DNA of 64,000 nucleotides from Rhodobacter sp. (lineage in GTDB: Bacteria; Pseudomonadota; Alphaproteobacteria; Rhodobacterales; Rhodobacteraceae), in contig JAIYDJ010000075.1 of assembly GCA_027487575.1 (NCBI GenBank), positions 88,178 to 152,177 of the forward strand, in the 5' to 3' direction. Below are positions 23,287 to 32,978 of this stretch, piece after piece. The stretch's first letter is position 1; each line of letters starts with the position of its first letter. The notes beneath the pieces are model-generated. The model saw only the letters and a program-made list of their open reading frames with translations. It made no database searches and was not told the origin of the DNA. A program made the position numbers and the translations under genes.

Positions 23287-24321
23287 GTGAAGAGTTTGGC
23301 AGAGCGGCAGGTCCTGCCGCGCGTCCCCGATCTGGTGGCGCGGCTGGGGGCGGGGCACCGGGTTGCCGCAGGCTGGACGGAAATCGAGCCTTCGGCGCGG
23401 CGGATGGGCCATCCGGTCGGGGATGTGTTGCTGTGCCAGATGCGCGATGTCGTGTGGTCTCCGAGGACGGGGCTGATGATCGGGCCGGACGGGGCGGCGG
23501 TCCAGTCGTCTGTGCTGGCGGCGGGGGGGCGGTCGCTGTCGGTGCCGCGTGGTGCGGAACGTTTTGTCGAGCGGGCGGCGCTGTTTGCGGGTTTCGGGGC
23601 GCAGCGCAACTATGGGCATTTCATCTATGACGGAATGGCCGGACTTGGTGCGATGGCGGACCTTGGTTTGCTGGACCGCTATCCGGCCATGGCGGGGCCG
23701 CTGCACGTCTGGCAGAAGCAGGCGCTGCACCTTGCGGCGCTGCCGGTGGCCGAAGTTGCGGCCCGGCGGGTACGGATCGGCGAGGTGATCTTTGTCACCG
23801 CGATGAACCATTACCTGCACCGCTGCGACGGTCTGCTGCGGGCGCTTGTCGCGCGGATGGGCGGGCAGGGTCTGGAAGGGCGCGATCTGGTCTATCTGTC
23901 CCGCCGCCGCCGGACCGCGCGCGTTCTGGTGGGCGAATCCGCGCTGGAGGCTGCGCTTGCGACGCGTGGAGCCCGCATCCTGCGTCCCGAAGCGATGCCT
24001 GTCGCAGATCAGCTTGCCGCCATGCGCGGGGCGCGAGTCGTGGTGGCGGCATCAGGTGCGGCGCTTGCGAATGCGGTCTTTGCGCCGCCGGGGGCAGCCG
24101 TGCTGGAAATCCGCCCCGAACCGGTGTGCGAACCCTGGGTCGATCTGAGCTGCGATGTCATGGGGTTGCGCCATGTGGTCCTGCCTTCGCCGCTGGTGCC
24201 GGCGTCGCAGGTGCCTTTGGGGGCGCGTCTGCAACAGTTGCCGCGCAAGATCCTGCGGCGCTACCACTATGCCACGCGGATCGATCCGGATGTGGTGCTA
24301 GCGGCGCTTGACCGGCTGTGA
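23287..24321 (+). CDS. Glycosyltransferase family 61-like (DUF563) protein
   Basis: The 344-residue product fits the GT61/DUF563 family: RNYGHFIYDGMAGL near residue 108, DLVYLSRRRR near residue 200, and ASGAALANAVFAPPGAAVLE near residue 258. These are the family landmarks around the sugar-nucleotide site. The likely start is GTG at 23287 with a GGGGGG stretch upstream; no in-frame ATG precedes the domain. Bacterial GT61 proteins act in exopolysaccharide or capsule decoration. Its last 24 bases overlap the convergent DUF1801 gene. Confidence 0.78.
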   Translation: MKSLAERQVLPRVPDLVARLGAGHRVAAGWTEIEPSARRMGHPVGDVLLCQMRDVVWSPRTGLMIGPDGAAVQSSVLAAGGRSLSVPRGAERFVERAALFAGFGAQRNYGHFIYDGMAGLGAMADLGLLDRYPAMAGPLHVWQKQALHLAALPVAEVAARRVRIGEVIFVTAMNHYLHRCDGLLRALVARMGGQGLEGRDLVYLSRRRRTARVLVGESALEAALATRGARILRPEAMPVADQLAAMRGARVVVAASGAALANAVFAPPGAAVLEIRPEPVCEPWVDLSCDVMGLRHVVLPSPLVPASQVPLGARLQQLPRKILRRYHYATRIDPDVVLAALDRL

Positions 24322-24660
24322 GGCGATCTCGGCAAGCCGGGCGTCGATGATCTGGCGTACCAGCGCATCGGGCAGGGTCTGGGCCGGTGTGAACAGCACC
24401 CCGGATTTCGAAGTCTTGAATGGGCCGCAATCCATGCCGGGCACGACATTGCCCGAATGCGGGTAGAGCCCCAGATGGTGCCGGAACGCGGCATACCCCG
24501 CCGCCATCCGGCCGTTCGGCATCCGGAACCCCGGCATGGCATAGGACATGCATTCGTCGGCCTCTGGCAGCAGGGCGCGCAGGGTGGCCCGCAGGGCATG
24601 CAGCGCGGCGGCCTGATCCCGCGGAAGTGCCGCCAGATAGGCCTCCACCTCTGCCGTCAC
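24298..24660 (-). CDS. DUF1801 (YdhG-like) family protein
   Basis: The 120-residue protein resembles DUF1801/YdhG-type proteins: AALHALRATLRALLPEADEC, MSYAMPGFR, and a central HHLGLYPHSGNV. The start is GTG at 24660, overlapping the purF stop (GTGA), so it is the last gene of the purF transcript. Function in this family is unestablished; some members bind small ligands or DNA. The coupling to purF suggests only co-expression. Confidence 0.75.
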   Translation of the reverse strand: MTAEVEAYLAALPRDQAAALHALRATLRALLPEADECMSYAMPGFRMPNGRMAAGYAAFRHHLGLYPHSGNVVPGMDCGPFKTSKSGVLFTPAQTLPDALVRQIIDARLAEIASQPVKRR

Positions 24661-26141
24661 TCTGCCGCCTTCATCTCGAACCCTTCGTCGATCTTGTCCG
24701 AAGGCGCGACAGGGTAATCCCCGCTGAAACACGCATCACAGAACCTTGGCGCGGCATTGTCGCGACCGCCAGCCTCGCCCGCCGCGCGGTAAAGACCGTC
24801 GAGCGTGATGAACTTCAGGCTGTCCACCCCGATCCACTGCCGCATTTCCTCTTCGCTCATCGTGGCGGCCAGAAGCTTCGACCGCTCGGGCGTGTCGACG
24901 CCGTAAAAGCAGGGCCATGCCGTGGGGGGCGATGCGATGCGGAAGTGCACTTCGGCTGCGCCCGCCTCAAGGATCATGTCCTTGATCTTGCGGCTGGTGG
25001 TGCCGCGCACGACCGAATCGTCCACCAGAATCACCCGCTTGCCCTTGATCAGGGCGCGGTTGACGTTGAGTTTCAGGCGAACACCCATGTTGCGGATGGA
25101 TTCCGTCGGCTCGATGAAGGTGCGGCCCATGTACTGATTGCGGATGATCCCCATCGCATACGGTATGCCGGATTGCTGGCTGTAACCGATCGCGGCGGGG
25201 GTGCCGGAGTCGGGCACCGGGCAGACCAGATCGGCATCGACCGGGGCCTCGATCGCCAGTTCGACACCGATCTGGCGGCGGGTTTCATACACCGACCGGC
25301 CACCCAGAATGGAATCGGGGCGGCTGAAGTAGACCTGTTCAAAGATGCAGAACCGGGATTTCGCCGGGTGGAAGGGGCGGGTGGATTCCACCTTGTTGCC
25401 TTCGATCACCACCATTTCGCCCGGCTCGATTTCGCGGATGAATTCGGCCCCGATGATGTCGAGCGCGCAGGTTTCCGACGCCAGCGCCCAGCCGTGGTCG
25501 CTGATCCGGCCCAGCACCAGCGGACGCACACCCAGCGGGTCGCGCACGCCGATCAGCTTGGTCCGCGTCATCGCCACGACCGAAAACGCCCCTTCGACGC
25601 GGCGCAGGGCGTCCTTCATCCGCTCGGCGATGGTTTTCTGGATCGACCGGGCCATCAGATGGATGATGCATTCCGAATCGCTGGAGCTTTGAAAGATGCT
25701 GCCGCGTTCGATCAGTTCGCGGCGCAGTTGCGCGGCATTGGTCAGGTTGCCGTTGTGCGCGATGGCGGCCCCGCCCATCGAAAACTCGCCGAAGAACGGC
25801 TGCACGTCGCGGATGGCCGTGGCCCCCTTGGACCCGGCGGTGGAATAGCGCACGTGCCCGATGGCCAGCGCGCCGGGCAGGGTGCGCATCACCTCGGGGC
25901 TGGTGAAGTTGTCGCGGACATAGCCGAACCGCCGGGCCGAGTTGAACCCCTCGACGGGGTCATAGCTGACGATCCCGCCGGCTTCCTGTCCGCGGTGTTG
26001 CAGGGCGTGCAGGCCAAGCGCCACGAAGTTCGCGGCGTCGGCGGCCCCGATCACGCCGAACACGCCGCATTCCTCTTTCAACTTGTCGTCGTCGAAGGGA
26101 TGCGACCGGAAGGCGGGATCAGACGGCATGTGCTTGGGCAA
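24657..26141 (-). CDS. purF: Amidophosphoribosyltransferase
   Basis: PurF makes 5-phosphoribosylamine from PRPP and glutamine, the first committed purine step. The 494-residue product has the N-terminal nucleophile Cys25 in KLKEECGVFGVIG, the glutaminase GHVRYSTAGSKG, and the PRPP loop VILVDDSVVRGTTS; C-terminal Cys residues (FYGVD region and CDACFSGDYP) resemble the Fe-S bearing Bacillus-type enzyme. The start is probably TTG at 26141 (GGAG seven bases upstream); ATG at 26129 is the alternative. A short propeptide of about 24 residues would precede the catalytic Cys. Confidence 0.95.
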   Translation of the reverse strand: MPKHMPSDPAFRSHPFDDDKLKEECGVFGVIGAADAANFVALGLHALQHRGQEAGGIVSYDPVEGFNSARRFGYVRDNFTSPEVMRTLPGALAIGHVRYSTAGSKGATAIRDVQPFFGEFSMGGAAIAHNGNLTNAAQLRRELIERGSIFQSSSDSECIIHLMARSIQKTIAERMKDALRRVEGAFSVVAMTRTKLIGVRDPLGVRPLVLGRISDHGWALASETCALDIIGAEFIREIEPGEMVVIEGNKVESTRPFHPAKSRFCIFEQVYFSRPDSILGGRSVYETRRQIGVELAIEAPVDADLVCPVPDSGTPAAIGYSQQSGIPYAMGIIRNQYMGRTFIEPTESIRNMGVRLKLNVNRALIKGKRVILVDDSVVRGTTSRKIKDMILEAGAAEVHFRIASPPTAWPCFYGVDTPERSKLLAATMSEEEMRQWIGVDSLKFITLDGLYRAAGEAGGRDNAAPRFCDACFSGDYPVAPSDKIDEGFEMKAAE

Positions 26142-26239
26142 TGGCGCGCTCCGAATCCATGAATGGTGTCCCGACTAGATAGTCCTAACCGGACGGAGTG
26201 TCATCAGCCGATCCGCCGGCACCTGTGCACAACGCGGTG

Positions 26240-26851
26240 TCAGCCGCCTGTGGCGGGGGCGGCCGCCTCGGGCGTCGTCGGCGCCACGGGCGTGGCGGGG
26301 GCAGCGCAGGCGGCTGTCAGATCGGTATAGCGGTCGACGATCCACGTCGGCGCATCTTCCGGCACAGCCGCGTCGATCGAGGTCTGGAAACTGGCAAACA
26401 CCCGCGCCGACCGGCTTTCGTCGATCATCGGCATGGCGTTGGACGACAGCGCCCGGTCATAGACTAGGAAGGCCACGCCCACCAGCACGACGCCCCGCGC
26501 GACGCCGAACACGAATCCCAGCGCCTGATCGATGCCGCCCAGAGCCGAGCGTTGCACCACCGACGAAAACAGCGGCGTGAACAGCGACGCCAGCACAAGC
26601 CCGATGGCGAAGACCGCGGCAAAGGCCCCGATCATCGACAATTCGCAACTGTCGGACAGAAATTCGCCGACGAAAGGCACTTCCTTGATCAGCGGCTGTG
26701 CCGAGGGGGCAAAGACAAAGGCCAGCACCGCCGCCCCGACCCAGCCCGCAATCGCCATGGCCTCGCGCACAAAGCCGCGCGAATAGGCCAGGATCGCCGA
26801 CAGGATGATCAGACCCGCCACGACGGCATCGACCACGGTAAAGCCTTCCAT
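26240..26851 (-). CDS. cvpA: CvpA family membrane protein
   Basis: The 203-residue product has four predicted membrane segments in its first 140 residues (VDAVVAGLIILSAILAYSRG at the start; SMIGAFAAVFAIGLVLASLF; and others) and an Ala/Pro-rich cytoplasmic or periplasmic tail ending APATGG. CvpA was named for colicin V production and commonly sits next to purF, as here. It lies 19 bases after radA and 98 bases ahead of purF. Its role is still poorly defined; envelope homeostasis is reported for the family. Confidence 0.88.
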   Translation of the reverse strand: MEGFTVVDAVVAGLIILSAILAYSRGFVREAMAIAGWVGAAVLAFVFAPSAQPLIKEVPFVGEFLSDSCELSMIGAFAAVFAIGLVLASLFTPLFSSVVQRSALGGIDQALGFVFGVARGVVLVGVAFLVYDRALSSNAMPMIDESRSARVFASFQTSIDAAVPEDAPTWIVDRYTDLTAACAAPATPVAPTTPEAAAPATGG

Positions 26852-26870
26852 CCGTCACTCCCCGGGCGCG

Positions 26871-28226
26871 CTAGCCCGCGCCGAACATGTCCCCAACGAA
26901 CGCCACCAGATCGGGCATCTCGCGTACCCGCATTCCGGTTGCCTGACCCATCTTGGACCGGGCGGGCGCAATGGCCTGTGTGAAACCAAGTTTCGACGCT
27001 TCTTTCAACCGGTTTTCGGTCTGGGTGACCGGACGCAACGCGCCCGACAGCGAGATTTCCCCGAAAAGCACCATGTCTGGCGGAATTGCCACATCCTCGC
27101 GCGCCGAGAGGATCGCCCCGGCCACGGCAAGATCGGCGGCGGGTTCCGAAACGCGCATCCCCCCGGCCACGTTCACAAAGACGTCGAGCCCGGCAAAGGA
27201 TATGCCGCAGCGCGCCTCCAGCACGGCAAGGATGGTGGACAGCCGCCCGCCGTCCAGCCCCACCACCGTCCGCCGTGGCGTGCCAAGCGGCGAGGGCGCG
27301 ACCAGCGCCTGTATTTCGGTCAGGACCGGCCTTGTGCCTTCGATCCCGGCGAACACCGCCGATCCGGGCGTGGCGCTGCCCCGGTCGGAAAGGAACAGCG
27401 CCGAAGGGTTGGCGACCTGCTGCAGCCCGTCGCCCGTCATCTCGAACACCCCGATCTCGTCCGCCGGGCCGAAGCGGTTCTTGACCGCGCGCAGGATGCG
27501 GAACTGGTGGCCGCGTTCGCCTTCGAAATAGAGCACCGTATCGACCATGTGTTCGACAACGCGCGGCCCGGCGATCTGGCCATCCTTGGTGACGTGACCC
27601 ACCAAAATGACCGACACGCCCCGCTTCTTGGCGAAGGTCACAAGTTCGTGCGCGGCGGCGCGGACCTGACTGACCGACCCCGGAGCCGCCTCGATGGTGT
27701 CGAGCCACATTGTCTGGATCGAATCTATCACGCACAGGTCGGGGCGGTGGGTGTCGAGCGTGGTCAGGATGTCGCGCAGGTTGGTTTCCGCCCCCAGCGC
27801 CACCTTGGCATCGGTCAGGCCAAGCCGCTGCGCCCGCATCCTGACCTGCGCCGCCGCTTCCTCGCCCGAGATGTACATGACAGACGTGCCGCGCCGCGCA
27901 AAGGACGCGGCGGCCTGCAGCAGCAGCGTCGACTTGCCGATGCCGGGATCGCCGCCCACCAGAATCGCCGAGGCAGGCACCAGACCGCCGCCCAGCACGC
28001 GGTCCAGCTCGTCGATCCCAGACGAGGCGCGCGGGGTGGGGGCCTCGGTCGTCGCAAGGTCGGTCAGCGGGATGGATTTGCCCTTGCCGCCCAACGATTT
28101 CGGCCCGGTAGACAGCGGGGCTTCCTCGACGATGGTGTTCCAGCCGCCGCAGGCCTCGCATTTGCCGATCCACTTGCGGTGGCTGGCGCCGCAGGCGGTG
28201 CAGACGAAGGCGGGGGCCTTGCTCAT
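26871..28226 (-). CDS. radA: DNA repair protein RadA
   Basis: RadA is the RecA-like ATPase/helicase that processes recombination intermediates. The 451-residue product has the N-terminal four-cysteine zinc finger (CTACGASHRKWIGKCEACGG), Walker A GGDPGIGKST, the KNRFG motif (VKNRFGPADEIGVFEM) and a Lon-protease-like C-terminal domain. The ATG at 28226 overlaps the stop of the PqiA-like gene (ATGA), which fixes it; upstream codons are shadow. The length is normal for bacterial RadA. Confidence 0.95.
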   Translation of the reverse strand: MSKAPAFVCTACGASHRKWIGKCEACGGWNTIVEEAPLSTGPKSLGGKGKSIPLTDLATTEAPTPRASSGIDELDRVLGGGLVPASAILVGGDPGIGKSTLLLQAAASFARRGTSVMYISGEEAAAQVRMRAQRLGLTDAKVALGAETNLRDILTTLDTHRPDLCVIDSIQTMWLDTIEAAPGSVSQVRAAAHELVTFAKKRGVSVILVGHVTKDGQIAGPRVVEHMVDTVLYFEGERGHQFRILRAVKNRFGPADEIGVFEMTGDGLQQVANPSALFLSDRGSATPGSAVFAGIEGTRPVLTEIQALVAPSPLGTPRRTVVGLDGGRLSTILAVLEARCGISFAGLDVFVNVAGGMRVSEPAADLAVAGAILSAREDVAIPPDMVLFGEISLSGALRPVTQTENRLKEASKLGFTQAIAPARSKMGQATGMRVREMPDLVAFVGDMFGAG

Positions 28227-28654
28227 GGTTTCAGGTCCCGCGCCGTCAGGATCGAGATGGCCAGCGAGGCCAGGATGCAGGCGGTGAACAGGTACATTCC
28301 CCAGGCGACCTCGACCGTCGCCATCCCGATGCCCTTGACCAGCACGATGTAAAGCGCGACCAGAAACACGTCGGCCATCGCAAGCTTGCCAAGGATATGC
28401 AGGGCGGGCAGCACCTTGGGCGACAGTAGCCCGAAGTGCAGCAGGGCCAGTCCGATGGTCTTCAGCCACGGCGCGAAGATGGCGAACACGGTAACCACCA
28501 GTGCCAGCACGACATCGCTTTGCCACAGCGCTTGCAGCCCCGAAACCACCGAAATCTCGTCCATGCCGAACACCGGCAACAGAGCCGCGCGCATCAGCGG
28601 GGCGAACCACGCTATTGGAAACAGGATCAGCAGGGCGAGGTTGGCGTATTTCAT
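28223..28654 (-). CDS. Paraquat-inducible protein A-like membrane protein
   Basis: The 143-residue product has about four hydrophobic segments and resembles one half of PqiA: KYANLALLILFPIAWFAPL, then LGKLAMADVFLVALYIVLVK, then WGMYLFTACILASLAISI. The ADVF and the long helices are PqiA features. The start follows the ABC ATPase stop by four bases and the end overlaps radA, so it sits within one transcript with the MlaEF-like genes. PqiA proteins work with MCE-domain lipid carriers, which fits the neighbouring MlaE/F-like pair. Confidence 0.72.
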   Translation of the reverse strand: MKYANLALLILFPIAWFAPLMRAALLPVFGMDEISVVSGLQALWQSDVVLALVVTVFAIFAPWLKTIGLALLHFGLLSPKVLPALHILGKLAMADVFLVALYIVLVKGIGMATVEVAWGMYLFTACILASLAISILTARDLKP

Positions 28655-28658
28655 GTCC

Positions 28659-29405
28659 CTACCGGACCGAGGCGATGGGGCCTTCGGCGCGGCCATGGAT
28701 GAACTGCTGCAGGTAAGGGTCTGACGCCGTGTCCATTTCGGTCACCGGGCCGGTCCACTGGATCACCCCGGCATGCAGCATGGCAACCCGGTCGGCAATC
28801 GCACGGACCGAACTCATGTCATGGGTGATGGTCATCGCGGTGGCGCCCATTTCCACGACGATCTCGCGGATCAGGTCGTTGATCACGCCCGACATGATCG
28901 GGTCCAGCCCGGTGGTGGGCTCGTCAAAGAAGATGATCTCGGGCTCTGCTGCGATGGCGCGGGCGAGGCCGACGCGCTTTTGCATCCCGCCCGACAGTTC
29001 CGCCGGGAACTGGTCGGCCACGGCAGGGGTCAGCCCGACCCGACGCAGTTTTTCCAGCGCGATGGCGCGGGCCTGATCCTTTGGCAAGGCGGAAGCCCCC
29101 CGCATCAGACGGAAGGCCACATTCTCCCAAACCTTTAGCGAGTCAAACAGCGCGCCGCCCTGAAACAGCATTCCGAACCGGGCAAGGAACGCGTCGCGTT
29201 CGGCCTTGGCCACGTCCTGACCGTCCAGCGTGATCGTGCCCGCATCGGGGCGCACGAGGCCGAGGATACACTTCAACAGAACCGACTTGCCGGTGCCCGA
29301 CCCGCCGATCACCACCATCGACTGGCCCTTTGGCAGCGTCAGGTCGATTCCCCGCAGCACGCGGTTGGACCCGAAGGTTTTCTGGACGGACCGCAGTTCG
29401 ATCAT
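28659..29405 (-). CDS. MlaF-type ABC transporter ATP-binding protein
   Basis: The 248-residue ATPase has Walker A GGSGTGKSV (about residues 33-41), signature LSGGMQKRVGLARA and Walker B IIFFDEPTTGLDP, with a switch His in THDMSS. The GMQKR signature is characteristic of MlaF/Ttg2A/Mkl-type ATPases that power MCE phospholipid transport. Its start overlaps the MlaE-like stop by four bases. Confidence 0.88.
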   Translation of the reverse strand: MIELRSVQKTFGSNRVLRGIDLTLPKGQSMVVIGGSGTGKSVLLKCILGLVRPDAGTITLDGQDVAKAERDAFLARFGMLFQGGALFDSLKVWENVAFRLMRGASALPKDQARAIALEKLRRVGLTPAVADQFPAELSGGMQKRVGLARAIAAEPEIIFFDEPTTGLDPIMSGVINDLIREIVVEMGATAMTITHDMSSVRAIADRVAMLHAGVIQWTGPVTEMDTASDPYLQQFIHGRAEGPIASVR

Positions 29406-30184
29406 GAGGTAAAGAACACCTCCGTCAGGACGTAGTTGGCGGCGAGGATGATGACCGACGCCGCAACCACGGCCGATTTGGTCGCCGCACCCACACCCTG
29501 CGCCCCGCGCCCCGACGTCATGCCGAAATAGCACCCCATCAGCGCCACGATGAAGCCGAAGGCCGCACCCTTGACCATGCCCGACAGCACATCCCAGGTT
29601 TCCAGAAAATCCACGGTGGTTTTCAGATAGGCCGCCGAGTTGAAGTCCAGCCGGGTGATGCCCACCAGCCAGCCGCCCATGATGCCGATGGAATCACCGA
29701 CCGCCACCAGAACCGGAACCGCCAGCGTGGCCGCAAGCACGCGGGGCACGGCCAGATACTTTATCGGATTGGTCGAAAGCGTCACCAGCGCGTCGATCTG
29801 TTCAGTCACCTTCATCGTGCCGATCTCGGCGGCGATGGAGCTTGCCACCCGTGCCGCCACCATCAGCCCACCCAGAACCGGCCCCAGCTCCCGCGCCATG
29901 CCGATGGCAACGATCGAGGGAACCACCGATTCGGCGTTGAACCGCGCCCCGCCTGAATAGATCTGCAGCGCCAGCGCGCCGCCGGTGAACAGCGCGGTCA
30001 ACCCCACGACGGGAATTGAAAACCAGCCGATCTGCATCAGCGCGTGGCCGAATTCGCGGGCATAGAACGGCGGGCGGACCAGATGCGACAGGACGGACCC
30101 GGCAAACAGGCTGACGCGGCCCACCCCGGCGAGCGCCGCCAGAACAGGGCGGCCGATGGCGGCAAGAAAGCCCGTCAGCGTCAC
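29402..30184 (-). CDS. MlaE-type ABC transporter permease
   Basis: The 260-residue MlaE/YrbE permease has the family segment [40 protein letters not shown] and [14 protein letters not shown], and several membrane helices. The start is GTG at 30184, overlapping the alr stop (GTGA). With the ATPase behind it, it forms a lipid ABC transporter core. No MCE-domain substrate-binding protein (MlaD) is encoded in this window, so it must lie elsewhere. Confidence 0.88.
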   Translation of the reverse strand: MTLTGFLAAIGRPVLAALAGVGRVSLFAGSVLSHLVRPPFYAREFGHALMQIGWFSIPVVGLTALFTGGALALQIYSGGARFNAESVVPSIVAIGMARELGPVLGGLMVAARVASSIAAEIGTMKVTEQIDALVTLSTNPIKYLAVPRVLAATLAVPVLVAVGDSIGIMGGWLVGITRLDFNSAAYLKTTVDFLETWDVLSGMVKGAAFGFIVALMGCYFGMTSGRGAQGVGAATKSAVVAASVIILAANYVLTEVFFTS

Positions 30185-31230
30185 GTGACCGGCTCGACAT
30201 AACGGCGTGTGTACCGCGCGCCAAGGCTGGTCAGCACCTCGTATCCGATGGTCCCCGCGGCGTCGGCCAGATCGTCGACCGTCTGGTAGGGGCCAAGGAT
30301 ATCGAGGCTGCGCGGCAGATCGGCGAGGTGGCTGACATCGACGGTGATCATGTCCATCGACACCCGGCCCACCAGCGGGCAGGGCACATCGCCATCCCAC
30401 AGCACGGCCTTGTTCGACAGCCCGCGCATCAGGCCGTCGGCATAGCCCGCGGCCACGGTGGCGATCAGGCTGGGCTGCTCTGCCTCCCATGTCGCCGAAT
30501 ATCCCACGATCTCTCCGGCCTCGACCTGCCGGGTCTGGATGACCGGCAGCGACAGGGTGACGACAGTCGCAGCCCCCTCATAGGGCCGCCCGCCATAAAG
30601 GCCGATACCGGGGCGGGTCAGATCGAAGTGATAGCGCGGGCCCAGCAGGATGCCGCCCGTCGCGGCAAACGAACGCGGCACGCCGGTGCCGTCGGTCATC
30701 GCGTGAAACTGGGCAAGCTGGTGTTCGTTCATCGGATGGTCAGGGTCGTCGGCGCAGGCGAGATGCGACATCAGAAGTTCCGGACCCGCCTCCAGCAGAT
30801 AGGGGGCCAGCGCCTCCCATTCCGCAGGCTCCATGCCCAGACGGTTCATCCCGGTATCAAGTTGCACGCCGAAGGCATGGCCGGGCAGCGCCTCGAGATG
30901 GCGGGTGACCTGATCGAGCGCGTTCAGCATCGGGGTCAGGTCCAGATCGCCGATCATCTCGGTGTCGCCCGCCATGTGGCCCGACAGCACGCAGATCTGC
31001 GGGCCGGGGCCAAGCGCCTGCCGCACGGCCGCGCCCTCTTCGGCCATCGCCACGAAGAACCGCCGGGCCCCGGCGCGGGCCAGCGTCTGCACCACGCGGG
31101 TGATGCCAAGGCCATAAGCGTCGGCCTTGACGACGGCGGCGGTCTGCACGCCGGACGCGGTGGCACGGTCAAGCGCCCGCCAGTTGGCGGTCAGCGCGTC
31201 GAGGTCGATGGTGAGGGTACCGGATGCCAT
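30181..31230 (-). CDS. alr: Alanine racemase
   Basis: The 349-residue fold-type III PLP enzyme makes D-alanine for peptidoglycan. The Schiff-base lysine is in [11 protein letters not shown] (about residue 34), and the catalytic Tyr is in [24 protein letters not shown]; the C-terminal beta-barrel includes [13 protein letters not shown]. It heads a closely packed series (alr, MlaE-like, MlaF-like, PqiA-like, radA, cvpA, purF). The upstream region contains TTGAC...GTCAA arms and repeat copy C. Confidence 0.93.
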   Translation of the reverse strand: MASGTLTIDLDALTANWRALDRATASGVQTAAVVKADAYGLGITRVVQTLARAGARRFFVAMAEEGAAVRQALGPGPQICVLSGHMAGDTEMIGDLDLTPMLNALDQVTRHLEALPGHAFGVQLDTGMNRLGMEPAEWEALAPYLLEAGPELLMSHLACADDPDHPMNEHQLAQFHAMTDGTGVPRSFAATGGILLGPRYHFDLTRPGIGLYGGRPYEGAATVVTLSLPVIQTRQVEAGEIVGYSATWEAEQPSLIATVAAGYADGLMRGLSNKAVLWDGDVPCPLVGRVSMDMITVDVSHLADLPRSLDILGPYQTVDDLADAAGTIGYEVLTSLGARYTRRYVEPVT

Positions 31231-31292
31231 GGGGGGGTTTTGACAGGCGCGCGGGCGGGGTCAAGGGATATCTGGAACAGGGGTGCCGCCGA

Positions 31293-31428
31293 GGGGGGCA
31301 TCGAGCCCCCCGCGGCGGCGCTGGCGCGGAATGGCGCCGAAGGGCGGCGCCCTTTGCGAGGCAGGGCCTTCGGCGAGGATATTTTTGCAGAGAAAAAGTC
31401 GGACGCACCCCGTGGATATTCTGTGAAA
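31293..31428 (+). repeat. Dispersed hairpin/GATATTT repeat region, copy C
   Basis: A GGGGGGC/GCCCCCC stem (31293-31311, loop ATCGA) is followed by further GC arms (AAGGGC/GCCCTT near 31339), then GAGGATATTTTTGCAGAGAA at 31375. A partial second end module, ACCCCGTGGATATTCTGTG, follows at 31406. This composite fills most of the 242-base gap between alr and dnaB and holds no gene I can support. Confidence 0.65.
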
Positions 31429-31472
31429 CCGTTGCATCGCGCACCAGCGGGATGGTCCGACGGCGGGGCGGA

Positions 31473-32978
31473 TCAGAAGCCCACGTCGTCGCGTCCCTTC
31501 TGCCAGCTTTGCGCCAGATTGGAGAACCGGGTGAACCGCCCTTCGAAGGCCAGTTCCACGGTGCCGATCGGGCCGTGGCGCTGCTTGCCGATGATGACTT
31601 CGGCCTTTCCATGCACCGATTCCATGATGACCTGCCACTGCGCCATCTTTTCCAGTTCGTGATCGCCGGGCTTCTCGCGCTCGCGGTAGTATTCGTCGCG
31701 GTAGACGAACATCACCACGTCGGCGTCCTGCTCGATCGACCCGGATTCGCGCAGGTCGCTGAGTTGCGGGCGCTTGTCCTCGCGGCTTTCGACCTGACGG
31801 GAAAGCTGCGACAGCGCGATGACGGGGATGTTCAGTTCCTTGGCGATGGCCTTCAGACCTTGCGTGATCTCGGACACCTCCTGCACCCGGTTTTCCTTGG
31901 AAGATCCCTTCAGGAGTTGCAGGTAGTCGATGATCAGCACATCCAGCCCCTGCGTCCGCTTCAGCCGCCGCGCACGGGCGGCGACCTGCGAAATCGGCAG
32001 GGCGGGGGTGTCGTCGATGTAAAGGGGGCAGGATTCCAGCGCCTTGGCCGCCTCGACGAAGCGGCGGAATTCGCCTTCCGTCATGTCGCCGCGCCGGATC
32101 TGTTCGGACGGAACCTCGGAGGCTTCGGACAGAATCCGCGCCGCCAACTGTTCGGCGCTCATTTCAAGGCTGAAGAACCCGACCACCCCGCCTTCGACCG
32201 AACCTTCGCCGCCATCGGGCAGGCGGCCGCGCTTGTGCGCCTTGGCGATGTTGAAGGCGATGTTGGTGGCCAGCGACGTCTTGCCCATCGAAGGCCGCCC
32301 CGCGAGGATCAGGAGGTCGGATGGGTGCAACCCGCCCAGCTTCTTGTCCAGATCGACCAGCCCGGTGGAAATGCCCGCCAGCCCACCGTCGCGCTGATAG
32401 GCGGCGTTGGCGTGGTTCACCGCGTCAGTCACGGCCTTGAGGAACGACTGGAACCCGCGTTCGGCCACGCCCTGTTCGCCCAGCTTGTAAAGCCGCTGTT
32501 CGGCCTCGATGATCTGTTCCTTCGGTTCGTTGTCGATCTCGACCTTGGCCGCCGCCGCCGCAATGTCGCGCCCGAGGCTGATCAATTCGCGCCGCACGGC
32601 GAGGTCGTAGATCATCTGCGCATAATCGCGCGCGGCATAGGCCGAGATCGCGGCACCCGCGAGGCGGACGAGATAGGCGGGGCCGCCGAGTTCCTTCAAC
32701 CCGGCGTCCTCCTCGAAGAACGGCTTCAGCGTGACCGGGGAAGCGAGGGCGTTCTTGAGGATGCGGGCGGCGGCGCGTTCGAAGATGCGCTGATGGACCG
32801 GATCGAAGAAATGCGCGGGTTTCACCACAGAGGCGATGCGGTCATAGACGTCGTTGTTGGTCAGGATCGCGCCCAGCAACTGCTGTTCCGCCTCGATGTT
32901 GTGCGGCAGGCTGTCGGTGTCGGGCAGGGGTGCCGGCAGGCCGGGAATGATGGTCCTGATCGTGGCAATCTCGTTCAT
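31473..32978 (-). CDS. dnaB: Replicative DNA helicase
   Basis: The 501-residue DnaB has the N-terminal primase-interacting domain (LPHNIEAEQQLLGAIL at about residue 26) and the RecA-like motor with Walker A LAGRPSMGKTSLA, Walker B VLIIDYLQLL and the arginine-finger region. No intein interrupts it. The ATG at 32978 is chosen because family homology begins right after; the frame stays open upstream through a 262-base intergenic region. That region (32979-33240) has DnaA-box-like sequences but no gene. Confidence 0.95.
   Translation of the reverse strand: MNEIATIRTIIPGLPAPLPDTDSLPHNIEAEQQLLGAILTNNDVYDRIASVVKPAHFFDPVHQRIFERAAARILKNALASPVTLKPFFEEDAGLKELGGPAYLVRLAGAAISAYAARDYAQMIYDLAVRRELISLGRDIAAAAAKVEIDNEPKEQIIEAEQRLYKLGEQGVAERGFQSFLKAVTDAVNHANAAYQRDGGLAGISTGLVDLDKKLGGLHPSDLLILAGRPSMGKTSLATNIAFNIAKAHKRGRLPDGGEGSVEGGVVGFFSLEMSAEQLAARILSEASEVPSEQIRRGDMTEGEFRRFVEAAKALESCPLYIDDTPALPISQVAARARRLKRTQGLDVLIIDYLQLLKGSSKENRVQEVSEITQGLKAIAKELNIPVIALSQLSRQVESREDKRPQLSDLRESGSIEQDADVVMFVYRDEYYREREKPGDHELEKMAQWQVIMESVHGKAEVIIGKQRHGPIGTVELAFEGRFTRFSNLAQSWQKGRDDVGF

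Noticed and set aside
31239-31264. TTGAC...GTCAA arms upstream of alr as divergent -35 elements
   Set aside because: No convincing -10 hexamer is found on either strand at the right spacing.
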